A DNA stretch of 64,000 nt, from assembly GCA_001543015.1 (NCBI GenBank), contig LFLC01000010.1:1-64000 (forward strand), written 5' to 3'. A model generated the notes under the pieces. The model did not search any database, was not told the origin of the DNA, and worked only from the letters and a program-made list of their open reading frames with translations. Both the position numbers and the translations under genes were made by a program. Of this stretch, positions 1 to 8,572 are shown piece by piece. Source of the DNA: Nitrosopumilus sp. LS_AOA. Its GTDB lineage: Archaea > Thermoproteota > Nitrososphaeria > Nitrososphaerales > Nitrosopumilaceae. How positions within the stretch are numbered: the stretch's first letter is position 1; every line of letters begins with the position of its first letter.

Positions 1-80
1 TTTTATAATAAATAATACAAAATCTATCATCAATATTTTTGATCACATGTTATAATTAGTAAAATGGTTATTCAAAATTT

Positions 81-818
81 ATGGTAAAACTAGGATTAGT
101 TCAAACCACATCTTATAGTTCAAATCAAAATGGGATTTCAAAAATATCAGAAATTTTAAAAAAGTTGGGAAAACAGGAAACTGAAATTATATGTCTACCA
201 GAACAATGGCTAAAAAATAATGAAATCAAAGATTTTGATTTAGAATTTTCAGATTTTAAAAAAATTGCAAAAGAGTTTTCCATGACAATTATCCCAGGAG
301 CATTTTATGAAATTACAAAGAAAAAAACATCAATTATTGCTCCAGTAATTGGTCCTAAAGGTGAAATAATTGGAAAGCAAGAGAAAATTCATCCATTTGA
401 CTATGAAAGAGATACAGTAAAGCCAGGACGAGAGGCAAAAATTTTCAATACCGCATGTAAATTTGGAGTGATTATTTGCTACGATATGGTTTTTCCAAAT
501 GTTGCAAATATTATGACTAAAAAAGGAGCTCAAGTATTATTTTCTCCAAGTAGAATTGTCAACAGAGGAATAAAACCATGGCAAATGTATGTTCAAGTAA
601 GGTCACTTGAAAATAGAATACCAATCCTTGCAGCAAATGTGGAGAATCATAGGTTTGGAGGAAATAGTATGATTGTGGATTTAATTGAAAATAATAAAGT
701 AGTCACAACAAAAATTACAAAATTGGCCAAACAAAAAGGAATTGCAAAAAAATTCAATCTCGGTAAATATGAAAAGAGTAGGAAGAAAAGATTTTCAGAT
801 TTAAATAATTTTCAATAA
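81..818 (+). CDS. Carbon-nitrogen hydrolase (nitrilase superfamily)
   Basis: A 245-residue protein of the nitrilase/amidase superfamily, which hydrolyses amide or nitrile C-N bonds through a Glu-Lys-Cys triad. The triad is visible as E41 (LPEQW), K102 (EKIHPF) and C133 (IICYDM). It is slightly shorter than the usual 260-300 residues and has no signal peptide, so it should be cytoplasmic. A TATA-like stretch (TTATAATT, about 50-57) lies roughly 28 bases upstream of the ATG, which fits a leaderless transcript. The substrate cannot be told from sequence; omega-amidase or N-carbamoyl hydrolase roles are possible. It ends one base before the convergent inositol-phosphate synthase gene. Confidence 0.9.
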   Translation: MVKLGLVQTTSYSSNQNGISKISEILKKLGKQETEIICLPEQWLKNNEIKDFDLEFSDFKKIAKEFSMTIIPGAFYEITKKKTSIIAPVIGPKGEIIGKQEKIHPFDYERDTVKPGREAKIFNTACKFGVIICYDMVFPNVANIMTKKGAQVLFSPSRIVNRGIKPWQMYVQVRSLENRIPILAANVENHRFGGNSMIVDLIENNKVVTTKITKLAKQKGIAKKFNLGKYEKSRKKRFSDLNNFQ

Positions 819-1913
819 TTAATCGCCAGCAACAAACTTTTCACAGGCAATTTTTGCTTCAATATCAGAAGTTTGTTCTATTGGATGTTTCATCAGATAT
901 GCACTTGCAGGTTTTATCGGTCCACCAACTCCTCTATCAAGAGCAATTTTTGCTAATCTGATTGCATCAACAACAATTCCTGCAGAATTTGCTTTGTCAT
1001 CAACTTCTAAACGAACTTCCATGTTGTATGGAATATTTGCCCATTGACGACCCTCAATTCTCATAAACATAAGTTTGGTGTTACCAAGGAATGGAATAAA
1101 ATCAGAAGGACCAACATAAATTTGATCGTCAGCCAATCTTTCTTTTAATTGACTTTGAACACTTTCAGTTTTGGAAATTCTTTTTGAAACTAGTCTATCT
1201 TGTTCTTTCATATTTAGAAAATCAGTATTGCCACCAACATTGATTTGGTATGTTTTTTCAATTTTGGTTCCCCTATCACTACATAATTTTGCCAAAGTTC
1301 TATGAACTATTGTTGCACCAACTTGTCCTTTGATATCATCACCAATACATGGAATATTTTTTTCTTCAAACTTTTTAGCCCATGTTTCATCTGATGCAAT
1401 AAATGATGGAATACAATTTACAAATGCAGTATTTGTATCGAGGCAAATCTGTGCCCAATACTCAGTTACTTTATCAGAACCTACGGGCAAATAAGATACT
1501 ATAACTTGAACATCTAAATCTTTGATTACTTTTTTTACTTCTTCAGTAATTTGTTCAATGCTTTTAGGATTTTTGATTGGATTGATTTTATTTTCTACCC
1601 AATAACCTACACCATCTAAAATAGGACTTTCATAGACTTTGGCGTCAGTTTTTGGCATATCACCTTTTGCAATCCAATCAACCATGTTAGGAGATTCATA
1701 AATTGCATCATTAAGTAGCTTGCCAACTTTATTTTCAGCAACATCAAATCCACAAACAAAATTAATATCGTGAATTCCATATCCAGCTAATTTTTCATGA
1801 ATAATTCCAGTAACTTCTTGTGAAGGGTTTTTTCTATAGTATTCAATTCCTTCGATTAACCCAGAAAAACAATTACCAATACCTACTAAACCAACATTGA
1901 TTTTACCTGACAT
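819..1913 (-). CDS. ino1: Inositol-3-phosphate synthase
   Basis: A 364-residue archaeal-length myo-inositol-1(3)-phosphate synthase, converting glucose-6-phosphate to inositol phosphate with NAD. The N-terminal Rossmann motif VGLVGIGNCFSG is at residues 7-18, and the family-typical catalytic-domain segments GDDIKGQVGAT and NVGGNTDFLNM occur mid-protein. The product feeds archaeal inositol phospholipids, and in many archaea compatible solutes. It is divergent from deoxyhypusine synthase and convergent with the nitrilase gene. The start ATG gives the expected short lead before the Rossmann strand. Confidence 0.92.
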   Translation of the reverse strand: MSGKINVGLVGIGNCFSGLIEGIEYYRKNPSQEVTGIIHEKLAGYGIHDINFVCGFDVAENKVGKLLNDAIYESPNMVDWIAKGDMPKTDAKVYESPILDGVGYWVENKINPIKNPKSIEQITEEVKKVIKDLDVQVIVSYLPVGSDKVTEYWAQICLDTNTAFVNCIPSFIASDETWAKKFEEKNIPCIGDDIKGQVGATIVHRTLAKLCSDRGTKIEKTYQINVGGNTDFLNMKEQDRLVSKRISKTESVQSQLKERLADDQIYVGPSDFIPFLGNTKLMFMRIEGRQWANIPYNMEVRLEVDDKANSAGIVVDAIRLAKIALDRGVGGPIKPASAYLMKHPIEQTSDIEAKIACEKFVAGD

Positions 1914-2006
1914 TCGCGAATTAGTGTCATCTGGCTGGTTTATAGGTATCTTAAATTGTTAAAAAAATTATTCTAGTAAAGGCAGAATTTTATACATGAG
2001 AGTAAA

Positions 2007-2957
2007 ATGAAAAACATGATTGAAGTAGGTCGTCCTGTTAAAGATATAGAAATTGATTCAAGTACATCTATTGAAAAAATTTTTGAAGAGTTATCTCAAT
2101 CAGGAGGATTTGAATCAGTAAATCTTTCAGACGGATTAGAAATTTTAACAGAAATGATTTCAGATAAAGAATGTCTAAAATTTATTTCATTTGTTGGAGC
2201 AATTGTTTCAACAGGGTTGAGAGGAATTATAAAAAATATGATCAAAAACAAATGGTTTGATGTTGCAATAACTACTTGCGGAGCTTTAGACCATGACATT
2301 GCACGACATTTTTCAGATTACAAAAAAGGATCATTTACAATGGATGATAATGAATTAGCAGACCAAAATATTCACAGATTAGGAAATGTACTTGTCCCAA
2401 TGGATAGTTACGGACCATTAATTGAAGAAAAAATGCAGGCATTTTTAGAAGAAGAATATCAAAGTGGAGTCAGAGAAATGAATACACCAGAAATTTGTAA
2501 AATGATTGGAAAACATTTGGGTGAGGATTCATTTCTTTATTGGGCATACAAAAACGATATCGATGTTGTAGTTCCAGGAATAATGGATGGAGCTGTAGGA
2601 AGTCAAATTTGGTTATTCACACAAAAACATAATGATTTCAAACTAAACATGATAGGGGATGCAAATCTACTATCAGGGCTAGTTTTCAAAGCTGGAAAGT
2701 CAGGGGCATTTATGATCGGTGGTGGAATATCAAAACACCACACATTATGGTGGAACCAATACAGAGAAGGGTTAGATTATGCATTTTACATAACAACTGC
2801 TCAAGAATTTGATGGAAGTCTTAGCGGTGCACTAGTTAGAGAGGCAATTTCATGGGGGAAGGTAACTAAAGAAGCAAAGCAATCAACACTTCATGCAGAG
2901 GTAACTACAATATTGCCATTTATCTATGCAGCATTACTTTCAAAATTAAAAAATTAG
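2007..2957 (+). CDS. dys: Deoxyhypusine synthase
   Basis: A 316-residue deoxyhypusine synthase, which transfers the aminobutyl group of spermidine to a lysine of aIF5A. Family motifs are clear: VVPGIMDGAVGSQ, GGGISKHH, the AQEFDGSLSGA substrate loop, and SWGK, which carries the catalytic lysine near residue 285. Length is normal. The aIF5A gene itself is not in this window. It stands alone, with about 280 bases to the next gene. Confidence 0.95.
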   Translation: MKNMIEVGRPVKDIEIDSSTSIEKIFEELSQSGGFESVNLSDGLEILTEMISDKECLKFISFVGAIVSTGLRGIIKNMIKNKWFDVAITTCGALDHDIARHFSDYKKGSFTMDDNELADQNIHRLGNVLVPMDSYGPLIEEKMQAFLEEEYQSGVREMNTPEICKMIGKHLGEDSFLYWAYKNDIDVVVPGIMDGAVGSQIWLFTQKHNDFKLNMIGDANLLSGLVFKAGKSGAFMIGGGISKHHTLWWNQYREGLDYAFYITTAQEFDGSLSGALVREAISWGKVTKEAKQSTLHAEVTTILPFIYAALLSKLKN

Positions 2958-3239
2958 ATTAATTGTTGTTAAATTCAAAATATCGAAATCACAATAATTT
3001 ACATTAGAATAAAGTCTGATTACTCTAAACATACAGAAAATGATATAGTTTAGGAGATATTGATTTTCATGTCTGAATGCAATGCTAAATTTTGTAAATT
3101 AAAAAATTTAGAATTGATTCTTGAGAAAAATGATTTGGGTAAAAAATAGAGACAAAAATATTCCATAATGATGAAAATATGACTAGTGGCATTCAAAATT
3201 TGATAAATATTATTATTTGATAGATATAAAAAATATTCA

Positions 3240-3953
3240 GTGTACCCTAGAATCAAAATTAAAGAATTAGAACCAATCAATTTAGAAGGAGGTTATCTTA
3301 TTGATGGATTTCCATCAGCAGGATTTAGCAGTGCAATTGCATCAGAATCAATGATTAAAACATCACAGTTCAAGTTGGCAGGAATAATTGATTCAGATAG
3401 TTTTCCTTCAATTAGTGTTATCAAAAATGGAAAACCAAATTTTCCATCAAGTATTTTTGTAAATGAAGATTTGAAAGTGGGCATATTTTTGTCATATCTT
3501 ACTCTTGAACAATCAATGCATAGAACTACAGCTAAAGCGATGTTAAAATGGGCAAAAAAACACAAAATTGGATTAATTGTGAGTAGTATTGCAATCAAAT
3601 CAGCAAAGGGTAATGAAGAGATGACAGGTATTGGAAGTACTGATTCAGCTAGAGATAAAGTAAAAGATGCAGGATTGAAAGTTTTAGAACATGGAACAGT
3701 TCCAGGGATTCCAGGAATATTGTTAAATGAAGGAAGTATGTCAGGGCAAGATGTAATTGTTTTAATTTTTCACTCAGATGGTAAAGGTCCTGATTTTAAA
3801 TCGAGTGCACAACTTTGTCTTGCAATATCAAAATTAATTCCAGGGGCATCATGCAATATTCCATCTTTACAAAAAGAAGCAGAAAAAGCTGAAATTGTAA
3901 TTAAAGAAACACAAGAAGAATCAAGTCATCTTAAAGATTCAATGTATATGTAG
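3240..3953 (+). CDS. PAC2-family protein (proteasome assembly chaperone-like)
   Basis: A 237-residue PAC2 domain protein of the family related to eukaryotic proteasome assembly chaperone 2; the archaeal members have no proven function. The N-terminal GGYLIDGFPSAGFSSAIASE pattern and the central GTVPGIPGILLNEG segment are typical. It starts with GTG; a TATA-like AT-rich stretch lies just upstream. A second, longer-conserved PAC2 protein is encoded at 48332, so the organism has at least two. Confidence 0.8.
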   Translation: MYPRIKIKELEPINLEGGYLIDGFPSAGFSSAIASESMIKTSQFKLAGIIDSDSFPSISVIKNGKPNFPSSIFVNEDLKVGIFLSYLTLEQSMHRTTAKAMLKWAKKHKIGLIVSSIAIKSAKGNEEMTGIGSTDSARDKVKDAGLKVLEHGTVPGIPGILLNEGSMSGQDVIVLIFHSDGKGPDFKSSAQLCLAISKLIPGASCNIPSLQKEAEKAEIVIKETQEESSHLKDSMYM

Positions 3954-4001
3954 AATTTTCAAACTATGTTTATGTTAGTATAAACAAATCATTAATCAAA
4001 G

Positions 4002-4619
4002 ATGAGTCAATTACTTGAATTTTCAGTTTTAGTAATTGTAATTTCAGCATCAGGTGTAATGGCGCCAGGTCCACTATTTGCAGCAAACATAGCATATGGA
4101 CTAAGAGGAGGAGTAAAATCAGGTATCAAGATGGCAATAGGCCATACAATTGTAGAATTACCACTAGTCATTCTATTAGGAATAGGAGTGTTTTCTCTAG
4201 AATTATTTCCAGAATTTAGAACAATCATATCAGTTTTTGGTGCAATTACACTTTTTGTGTTTGCAGCAATGCAAATTAAAACAATTTTTAGAAATAAAGA
4301 GTCCACAACAAATCTAAAACAAGGGCCTCTTGTTTCAGGAATTATACTTAGTGCATTAAACCCATTTTTTATAATTTGGTGGCTGACAATTGGATTCAAG
4401 TTAATTTCTGATGCGATGCTAATTTGGGCATTTTCAGGCATACTCATCTTGTTTATTTTACATATTTGGATGGATTTTGCATGGCTTGGGGCAATATCAT
4501 ATCTTGCATCAAAGAGTTCAAAAATTTTATCAAACAAAAATTATAAAATTATTATGATTGGATTAAGTGTAATGTTGGTATATTTTGGAATTACATTTTT
4601 AGAAGATATATTGTATTAA
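4002..4619 (+). CDS. LysE/RhtB-family exporter
   Basis: A 205-residue integral membrane protein with about six hydrophobic helices and the LysE-type N-terminal signature (APGPLFAANIAYGLRGG, near residues 21-37). The family exports amino acids or other small metabolites. The substrate cannot be assigned. The last four bases overlap the end of the convergent small membrane protein gene. Confidence 0.85.
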   Translation: MSQLLEFSVLVIVISASGVMAPGPLFAANIAYGLRGGVKSGIKMAIGHTIVELPLVILLGIGVFSLELFPEFRTIISVFGAITLFVFAAMQIKTIFRNKESTTNLKQGPLVSGIILSALNPFFIIWWLTIGFKLISDAMLIWAFSGILILFILHIWMDFAWLGAISYLASKSSKILSNKNYKIIMIGLSVMLVYFGITFLEDILY

Positions 4620-4888
4620 CTGCAATCAAGGATTTCTATTTGAGGTTCACATTCATCATTAAAAAAATCAATTTTCTCAACTATTACTTCACAGGATTCT
4701 GGATCAAGTAATTTTTCATACGATTTAATGTCTGTCATAATGGTCATGTGTTGTAAACCACAAAAATTACCAGTAGTACTAATCAAAACTATAACAATTA
4801 AAATTCCAACAACAATTAGAATAGGGCTTTTGAAATTAGTTTTTTGAAATATCAATTTCCATTGTAGAAACATTTCGTTGTTTCCCAT
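4616..4888 (-). CDS. Small single-pass membrane protein, unknown
   Basis: A 90-residue unrecognised protein with one strong hydrophobic helix (about residues 22-41) followed by an outward-facing domain containing four cysteines (C43, C67, C81, C89) that could form disulfides. The annotated ATG overlaps the upstream Alba gene by 53 bases. An in-frame TTG at codon 12 (position 4855) would cut this to 20 bases and may be the true start. Close coupling suggests co-transcription with the Alba gene. Confidence 0.6.
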   Translation of the reverse strand: MGNNEMFLQWKLIFQKTNFKSPILIVVGILIVIVLISTTGNFCGLQHMTIMTDIKSYEKLLDPESCEVIVEKIDFFNDECEPQIEILDCS

Positions 4889-5459
4889 CTTGAGAAGTTA
4901 ATGAATCAGATGAAATTCTCACATCACTAATTACATAACCTACAGAATCCATTCTTTTAATTATCATTTGAGATACATCAACTGCTTGTGTAATTCTTTT
5001 TCCTCTAGCTTTAATTGTTACAGTTGTTCTAGTTGAGAGTTGAGTTAAGGTTGCAGAAACATAAGTCATAATTGGTTTTGTTCCAACAAAAATTATATTT
5101 CGATCTTCTACAGGTTTTGGTTCAGAAGTACCTTCTGGAGCTTCTAACATTGGTTCAGGTGCGGGAGCTTCTAACTTTGGTTCAGGTGCGGGAGCTTCTA
5201 ACTTTGGCTCAGGTTCTGGAGTTGGCTCAGGTTCTGGAGTTGGCTCAGGTTCTGGAGTTGGCTCAGGTTCTGGAGTTGGCTCAGGTTCTGGAGTTGGCTC
5301 AGGTTCTGGAGTTGGCTCAGGTTCTGGAGTTGGCTCAGGTTCTGGAGTTGGCTCAGGTTCTGGAGTTGGCTCAGGTGTAGATTCAGGTGTGGGTTTAGTT
5401 CGAGAATCAAATTCTGATAAAATGTCTTCTGCGTCGTTTGATTTTTTAGGGTCGCTCAA
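4836..5459 (-). CDS. Alba-domain DNA/RNA-binding protein with Pro/Glu repeat tail
   Basis: A 207-residue protein. Its C-terminal ~90 residues are an Alba domain (starts [13 protein letters not shown], then the basic [13 protein letters not shown] loop and [15 protein letters not shown]). Alba proteins coat DNA or bind RNA as dimers. Unlike the usual ~90-100-residue Alba, it has an N-terminal extension: a polar start, then nine copies of TPEPEP and two copies of KLEAPAPEP. The extension is strongly acidic and probably disordered, the opposite charge to the DNA-binding face. A separate ordinary Alba gene may exist elsewhere; none is seen here. Confidence 0.88.
   Translation of the reverse strand: MSDPKKSNDAEDILSEFDSRTKPTPESTPEPTPEPEPTPEPEPTPEPEPTPEPEPTPEPEPTPEPEPTPEPEPTPEPEPTPEPEPKLEAPAPEPKLEAPAPEPMLEAPEGTSEPKPVEDRNIIFVGTKPIMTYVSATLTQLSTRTTVTIKARGKRITQAVDVSQMIIKRMDSVGYVISDVRISSDSLTSQDGKQRNVSTMEIDISKN
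5206..5367. repeat. 18-bp tandem repeat x9 inside the Alba gene
   Basis: Nine head-to-tail identical 18-base units (plus-strand ggctcaggttctggagtt), followed by a partial tenth. On the minus strand each encodes the hexapeptide repeat of the Alba tail. A second, 27-base repeat present twice lies beside it (about 5154-5205) and encodes KLEAPAPEP. Identity down to synonymous positions points to recent slippage or unequal exchange, and the copy number probably varies between strains. Confidence 0.95.
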
Positions 5460-5500
5460 TTTAAAATTCCTTTAATAATCAAACTCTCTTTCGCTTTTAT

Positions 5501-5749
5501 TTAATTTTTCAGGTTTTGGGATTTTAGATAATTTTCAAAGAATTTCTCTAGATCGTCACTAGTATTGCATTTTTTAATTTCTTCAACTAGTTTTTCATCT
5601 TCAATCTCATAGCAATTTAGAACATCTTGAGAATCTTTGAATCCAAGCATTGCCTTATTTTTGAAAATGCAGTGATAGAGTTTTTCCCTCTCCATATTTT
5701 CAGGCTTGAATTTTATACCATCATCATTTGCAGAAATTGGCGAATCCAT
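5501..5749 (-). CDS. Conserved-looking hypothetical protein
   Basis: An 82-residue charged soluble protein that I do not recognise. It has no membrane segment or metal motif; two cysteines (in YHCIF and NCYEI) are isolated. It lies upstream of the Alba gene on the same strand with about 40 bases between, so the two may share a transcript. Coding is supported by a normal AT-rich codon pattern and a full-length frame between two confident genes. Confidence 0.55.
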   Translation of the reverse strand: MDSPISANDDGIKFKPENMEREKLYHCIFKNKAMLGFKDSQDVLNCYEIEDEKLVEEIKKCNTSDDLEKFFENYLKSQNLKN

Positions 5750-5821
5750 AAGAACGATAAAACTAGTAGCTATTTAGATGAATACACAATATTGTAATAA
5801 TCATAAAAATAAACAATCACA

Positions 5822-6916
5822 TTGGAAACAAGAATAGTTTTCCACATTGATTTTGATTATTTTTATGCTCAATGTGAAGAAGCGAGATCGCCTGAACTAA
5901 AAACAAAGCCAGTCTGTGTCTGTGTATTTTCTGATAGAGGAGGAGATAGTGGTGCAATTGCCACTGCAAACTATACTGCAAGAAAATATGGAGTTAAATC
6001 AGGAATTCCAATAGCGTTTGCAAAAAAAAGACTAGAGGAAAGAAAAGATGCAGTATTTCTACCTGTAGATTTTGAATACTATACAGAAATGTCTGAAAAA
6101 GCAATGGAGGTTATGAAAAAAGATGTTGATGTTTTTGAATATGTAGGGAGAGATGAAGCATATTTGGATGTAACAAAAAGAGTAGAGGGGGATTTTATCA
6201 AAGCAAGTCATTTAGCACAACAAATTAAAAATTCAATCAGAGATAAAATAAAACTTAGTTGTTCTGTTGGAATTTCTCAAAATAAATTAATTTCAAAAAT
6301 TGCATCAAACTATCAAAAACCAGATGGGTTGACAATTGTGACACCAGAAAAAGTTGAAGAATTTTTAGAGCAATTAAAAATTAGAACAATTCCAGGGATA
6401 GGGGGGAAAACTGAAAAAATATTTTTAGAAATGAAGATTGAAACAATTCAAGATTTAAAAAAGCTAGATGTCTTTACACTAAATAATAAATTTGGGCGAA
6501 AAAGTGGAACTTACATGTACAATGCTGCAAGAGGAATAGATAATGAACCAGTAAAAGAAAAAGAAGGTAGAGTTCAATATAGTAAAATTATGACACTCAA
6601 AAAAGATTCTAAAGATTATTCATTTTTATCAGAAAGTATCAAAGAGTTATGTGTAGAAGTACATGATGTAATTAAAAAAAATAATCAAATGTTCAAATCA
6701 GTTGGGATACATTTTGTTCAATCAGATTTATCAAACAAATCAAAATCAAGAATGCTTAAAAATCCAACTGCAGATTTACAAGAATTACAAAAAAATGCAG
6801 AGACATTGCTAGTTGAAGCTCTAGAAAATCAAACAATCACCATTAGAAGACTAGGGGTCAAAGTGGCAGAGTTATCAGAAATTAAAGGACAGAGAGATAT
6901 TACGAATTATTTTTAG
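5822..6916 (+). CDS. dbh: DNA polymerase IV (Y-family translesion polymerase)
   Basis: A 364-residue Y-family polymerase, the archaeal Dpo4/Dbh type, which bypasses damaged template bases. Catalytic acidic residues are D10 (FHIDFDYFYAQ), D111 and E112 (GRDEAYLD). The thumb helix-hairpin-helix (IPGIGGKTEK) and a little-finger domain follow. The last eight residues, QRDITNYF (357-364), form a perfect QxxIxxYF PCNA-binding PIP box. The start is TTG. The 3' end overlaps the convergent archaeosortase-like gene by 17 bases. Confidence 0.95.
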   Translation: METRIVFHIDFDYFYAQCEEARSPELKTKPVCVCVFSDRGGDSGAIATANYTARKYGVKSGIPIAFAKKRLEERKDAVFLPVDFEYYTEMSEKAMEVMKKDVDVFEYVGRDEAYLDVTKRVEGDFIKASHLAQQIKNSIRDKIKLSCSVGISQNKLISKIASNYQKPDGLTIVTPEKVEEFLEQLKIRTIPGIGGKTEKIFLEMKIETIQDLKKLDVFTLNNKFGRKSGTYMYNAARGIDNEPVKEKEGRVQYSKIMTLKKDSKDYSFLSESIKELCVEVHDVIKKNNQMFKSVGIHFVQSDLSNKSKSRMLKNPTADLQELQKNAETLLVEALENQTITIRRLGVKVAELSEIKGQRDITNYF

Positions 6917-7886
6917 GTGGAAGATTTCCTTTTGATTCCATCTTTTTGAGCCTACGTGTTTCAATTACTATAACAATCAAAATAAATGCAAACAGCCACG
7001 GCAAAAACATTATCTCACCTGCAATCTTATGATATTCCTCCCATGCGACAGGGTCTGTAGTTACTTTTAGGGCATACCAGGATAATGAAAAAATTCTAAT
7101 CAGATTAACTACAATGGTACCAATTATTCCTATAATAAAATAGACAGATTTTCTACCTCTGGGAATATTCATCTTTAACATAAATGCCCCAATCACCAAA
7201 GAGAAGATGATAATACTATGAACACCAGCTGATGGCCAAAATACTTGTAATGCTATTGAACCGTGATCACCTCGCAAAAACATTACATTGTCTCGGGCTA
7301 CTGCAGTTCCAAGTTCAAGTGTAGTAATTATCCAAACATTTGCTTGAATAAAGTATGGAACAACATATTGTAATGGACCGAGTGTATCATATGGGAAAAA
7401 TGCATCAAGGGATAAAATTATTGCAGTGCCTGTAAGAAATATTGGTGCTGCAGGTGCAATCCTAATCCATCTTTTACCAAAGAAAACAGTTAGTGCAACA
7501 AGAATAAAAATTGCCATTACAATAAAGTCCCACATCCATGTAAATGAGAAAATTAATGGAATGTCAATTGATTCACCATATGCAATGATGTAATCTCGAA
7601 ATCCATACTCTAAGGAAATCAAATATGCAATGACAAGTAGTGCCATTGGAATAACTGCTAGTAATCGTTTTTTAGAAATTACAATTCGCAGACCAACAAG
7701 TTCTGCAACTACAAAGATTAATGCAAAAAGATAACCACCTCGCCCTTCATTCCAACTCCAAGTAATAGAATCAGGAAATGCGATCATTGAAAAAAGAATG
7801 GGACTAGAAATTATTGCAATTCCAAAAATAAGATTCCAATTCTTCATTAAAATAAATCTAAAAATGGCAAATAAATATCCCAACAT
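6900..7886 (-). CDS. Exosortase/archaeosortase-family membrane protein, Ser-for-Cys variant
   Basis: A 328-residue protein with about eight membrane helices. The archaeosortase core can be aligned by eye: WPSAGVHS (S219, H223) at the place of the usual CSGxRS catalytic motif, NLIRI (N261, R264) for the conserved NxxR, and YHKIAGE (H286) for the conserved His. Archaeosortases cleave C-terminal sorting tails of surface proteins and may link them to lipid. Here the canonical Cys position holds Ser and the nearby Arg is His. That suits a thaumarchaeal branch, but activity is unproven. The substrate is unknown. Confidence 0.75.
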   Translation of the reverse strand: MLGYLFAIFRFILMKNWNLIFGIAIISSPILFSMIAFPDSITWSWNEGRGGYLFALIFVVAELVGLRIVISKKRLLAVIPMALLVIAYLISLEYGFRDYIIAYGESIDIPLIFSFTWMWDFIVMAIFILVALTVFFGKRWIRIAPAAPIFLTGTAIILSLDAFFPYDTLGPLQYVVPYFIQANVWIITTLELGTAVARDNVMFLRGDHGSIALQVFWPSAGVHSIIIFSLVIGAFMLKMNIPRGRKSVYFIIGIIGTIVVNLIRIFSLSWYALKVTTDPVAWEEYHKIAGEIMFLPWLFAFILIVIVIETRRLKKMESKGNLPPKNNS

Positions 7887-7935
7887 TACATAATCTAAAA
7901 ATCAGTCTATAGGAAATACAAAGAGGGAAAAGATG

Positions 7936-8013
7936 CTAATCTTCTGCATCTTCAATTTCATCAGCATCAGGATTTCTCCTACTTGGCCTAATTGGGATAA
8001 AGATGTATGTCAC
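7936..8013 (-). CDS. Possible small membrane-anchored acidic peptide (start uncertain)
   Basis: On the minus strand an in-frame stretch reads as a hydrophobic segment (VFQIIIVTYIFIP), then RPSRRNPDADEIEDAED and a TAG stop. The composition looks like a real small membrane protein with an acidic tail. The only ordinary start in frame is GTG at 8013, giving 25 residues, but the protein-like reading continues about 10 codons upstream to a TGA with no ATG, GTG or TTG. It may use a rare start, or be a decayed or truncated gene. Confidence 0.35.
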   Translation of the reverse strand: MTYIFIPIRPSRRNPDADEIEDAED

Positions 8014-8092
8014 AATAATGATTTGAAAGACTTCAAGATAGAGTCAAAGGTTGTAAAAATTTACCTAAGTGGTAATTTCCAATGAATCAAAC

Positions 8093-8572
8093 TCAAGAAT
8101 TGATATTACATTCATCTTTGAGGGATTTTACAGTTGTAAAATATGTGATAGTCAAAATTGCAATAGCAACTATTCTAATTGGAATCTCATAATTTGTCAA
8201 AAATGCAGTAGCTGTAGCACCAACTGAACCAAATGTAGAAATCACTGCAAAACCAATAGGACCGCAGCTACAAGCCCCAGCTGCTGCACCAATTATAGAA
8301 CCAAAAATACCACCACCCATTTTTTGTTTTGAGCTTTTGAGAATATTTATGCGAAATATGTTCATTGGAAGAACCAATGCAGATAATGCAGAAATAATTA
8401 CAATTAGAACAAATCCCAATTCTGTTCCTGAGGGAATGTGACTAACAACATAAGGCTCCAAGAAGATATACTCAGACATTATCAACAGTCCAATCATCAT
8501 AACTACAAAAATAATTAATGATAGTACCAAGTATTTGGAATTTGAGAAAACTAGTTTGATTGTATGTATCAT
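8093..8572 (-). CDS. Membrane protein with CxC-GP motif, partner of DsbA-like protein
   Basis: A 159-residue protein with about four membrane helices (residues 15-33, 50-73, 88-112, 132-148). A glycine/alanine-rich helix contains a C101-S-C103-G-P motif; one more Cys is near the C-terminus (C155). The start codon follows directly on the stop of the DsbA-like gene, so they are co-transcribed and perhaps co-translated. I do not recognise the family. A role in electron or metal transfer to the exported thiol protein is an inference from the CxC motif and coupling. Confidence 0.7.
   Translation of the reverse strand: MIHTIKLVFSNSKYLVLSLIIFVVMMIGLLIMSEYIFLEPYVVSHIPSGTELGFVLIVIISALSALVLPMNIFRINILKSSKQKMGGGIFGSIIGAAAGACSCGPIGFAVISTFGSVGATATAFLTNYEIPIRIVAIAILTITYFTTVKSLKDECNINS

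Noticed and set aside
3069-3149. 26-codon plus-strand frame with two cysteines (starts MSECNAKFCKL)
   Set aside because: Protein-like at first sight, but too short and without a complete metal motif or ribosome site; needs comparative support.
3050-3280. Minus-strand frame of 76 codons in the gap before the first PAC2 gene
   Set aside because: It runs into the PAC2 coding start on the other strand, is AT-driven (Ile/Leu/Phe/Asn) and shows no domain or start signal. The rest of the 282-base gap shows nothing else convincing.
5072-5410. Long frames rich in LAQVLE or LSQLQN repeats opposite to and within the Alba gene
   Set aside because: Alternative-frame readings of the 18-base repeat; the Alba frame has the recognised domain.
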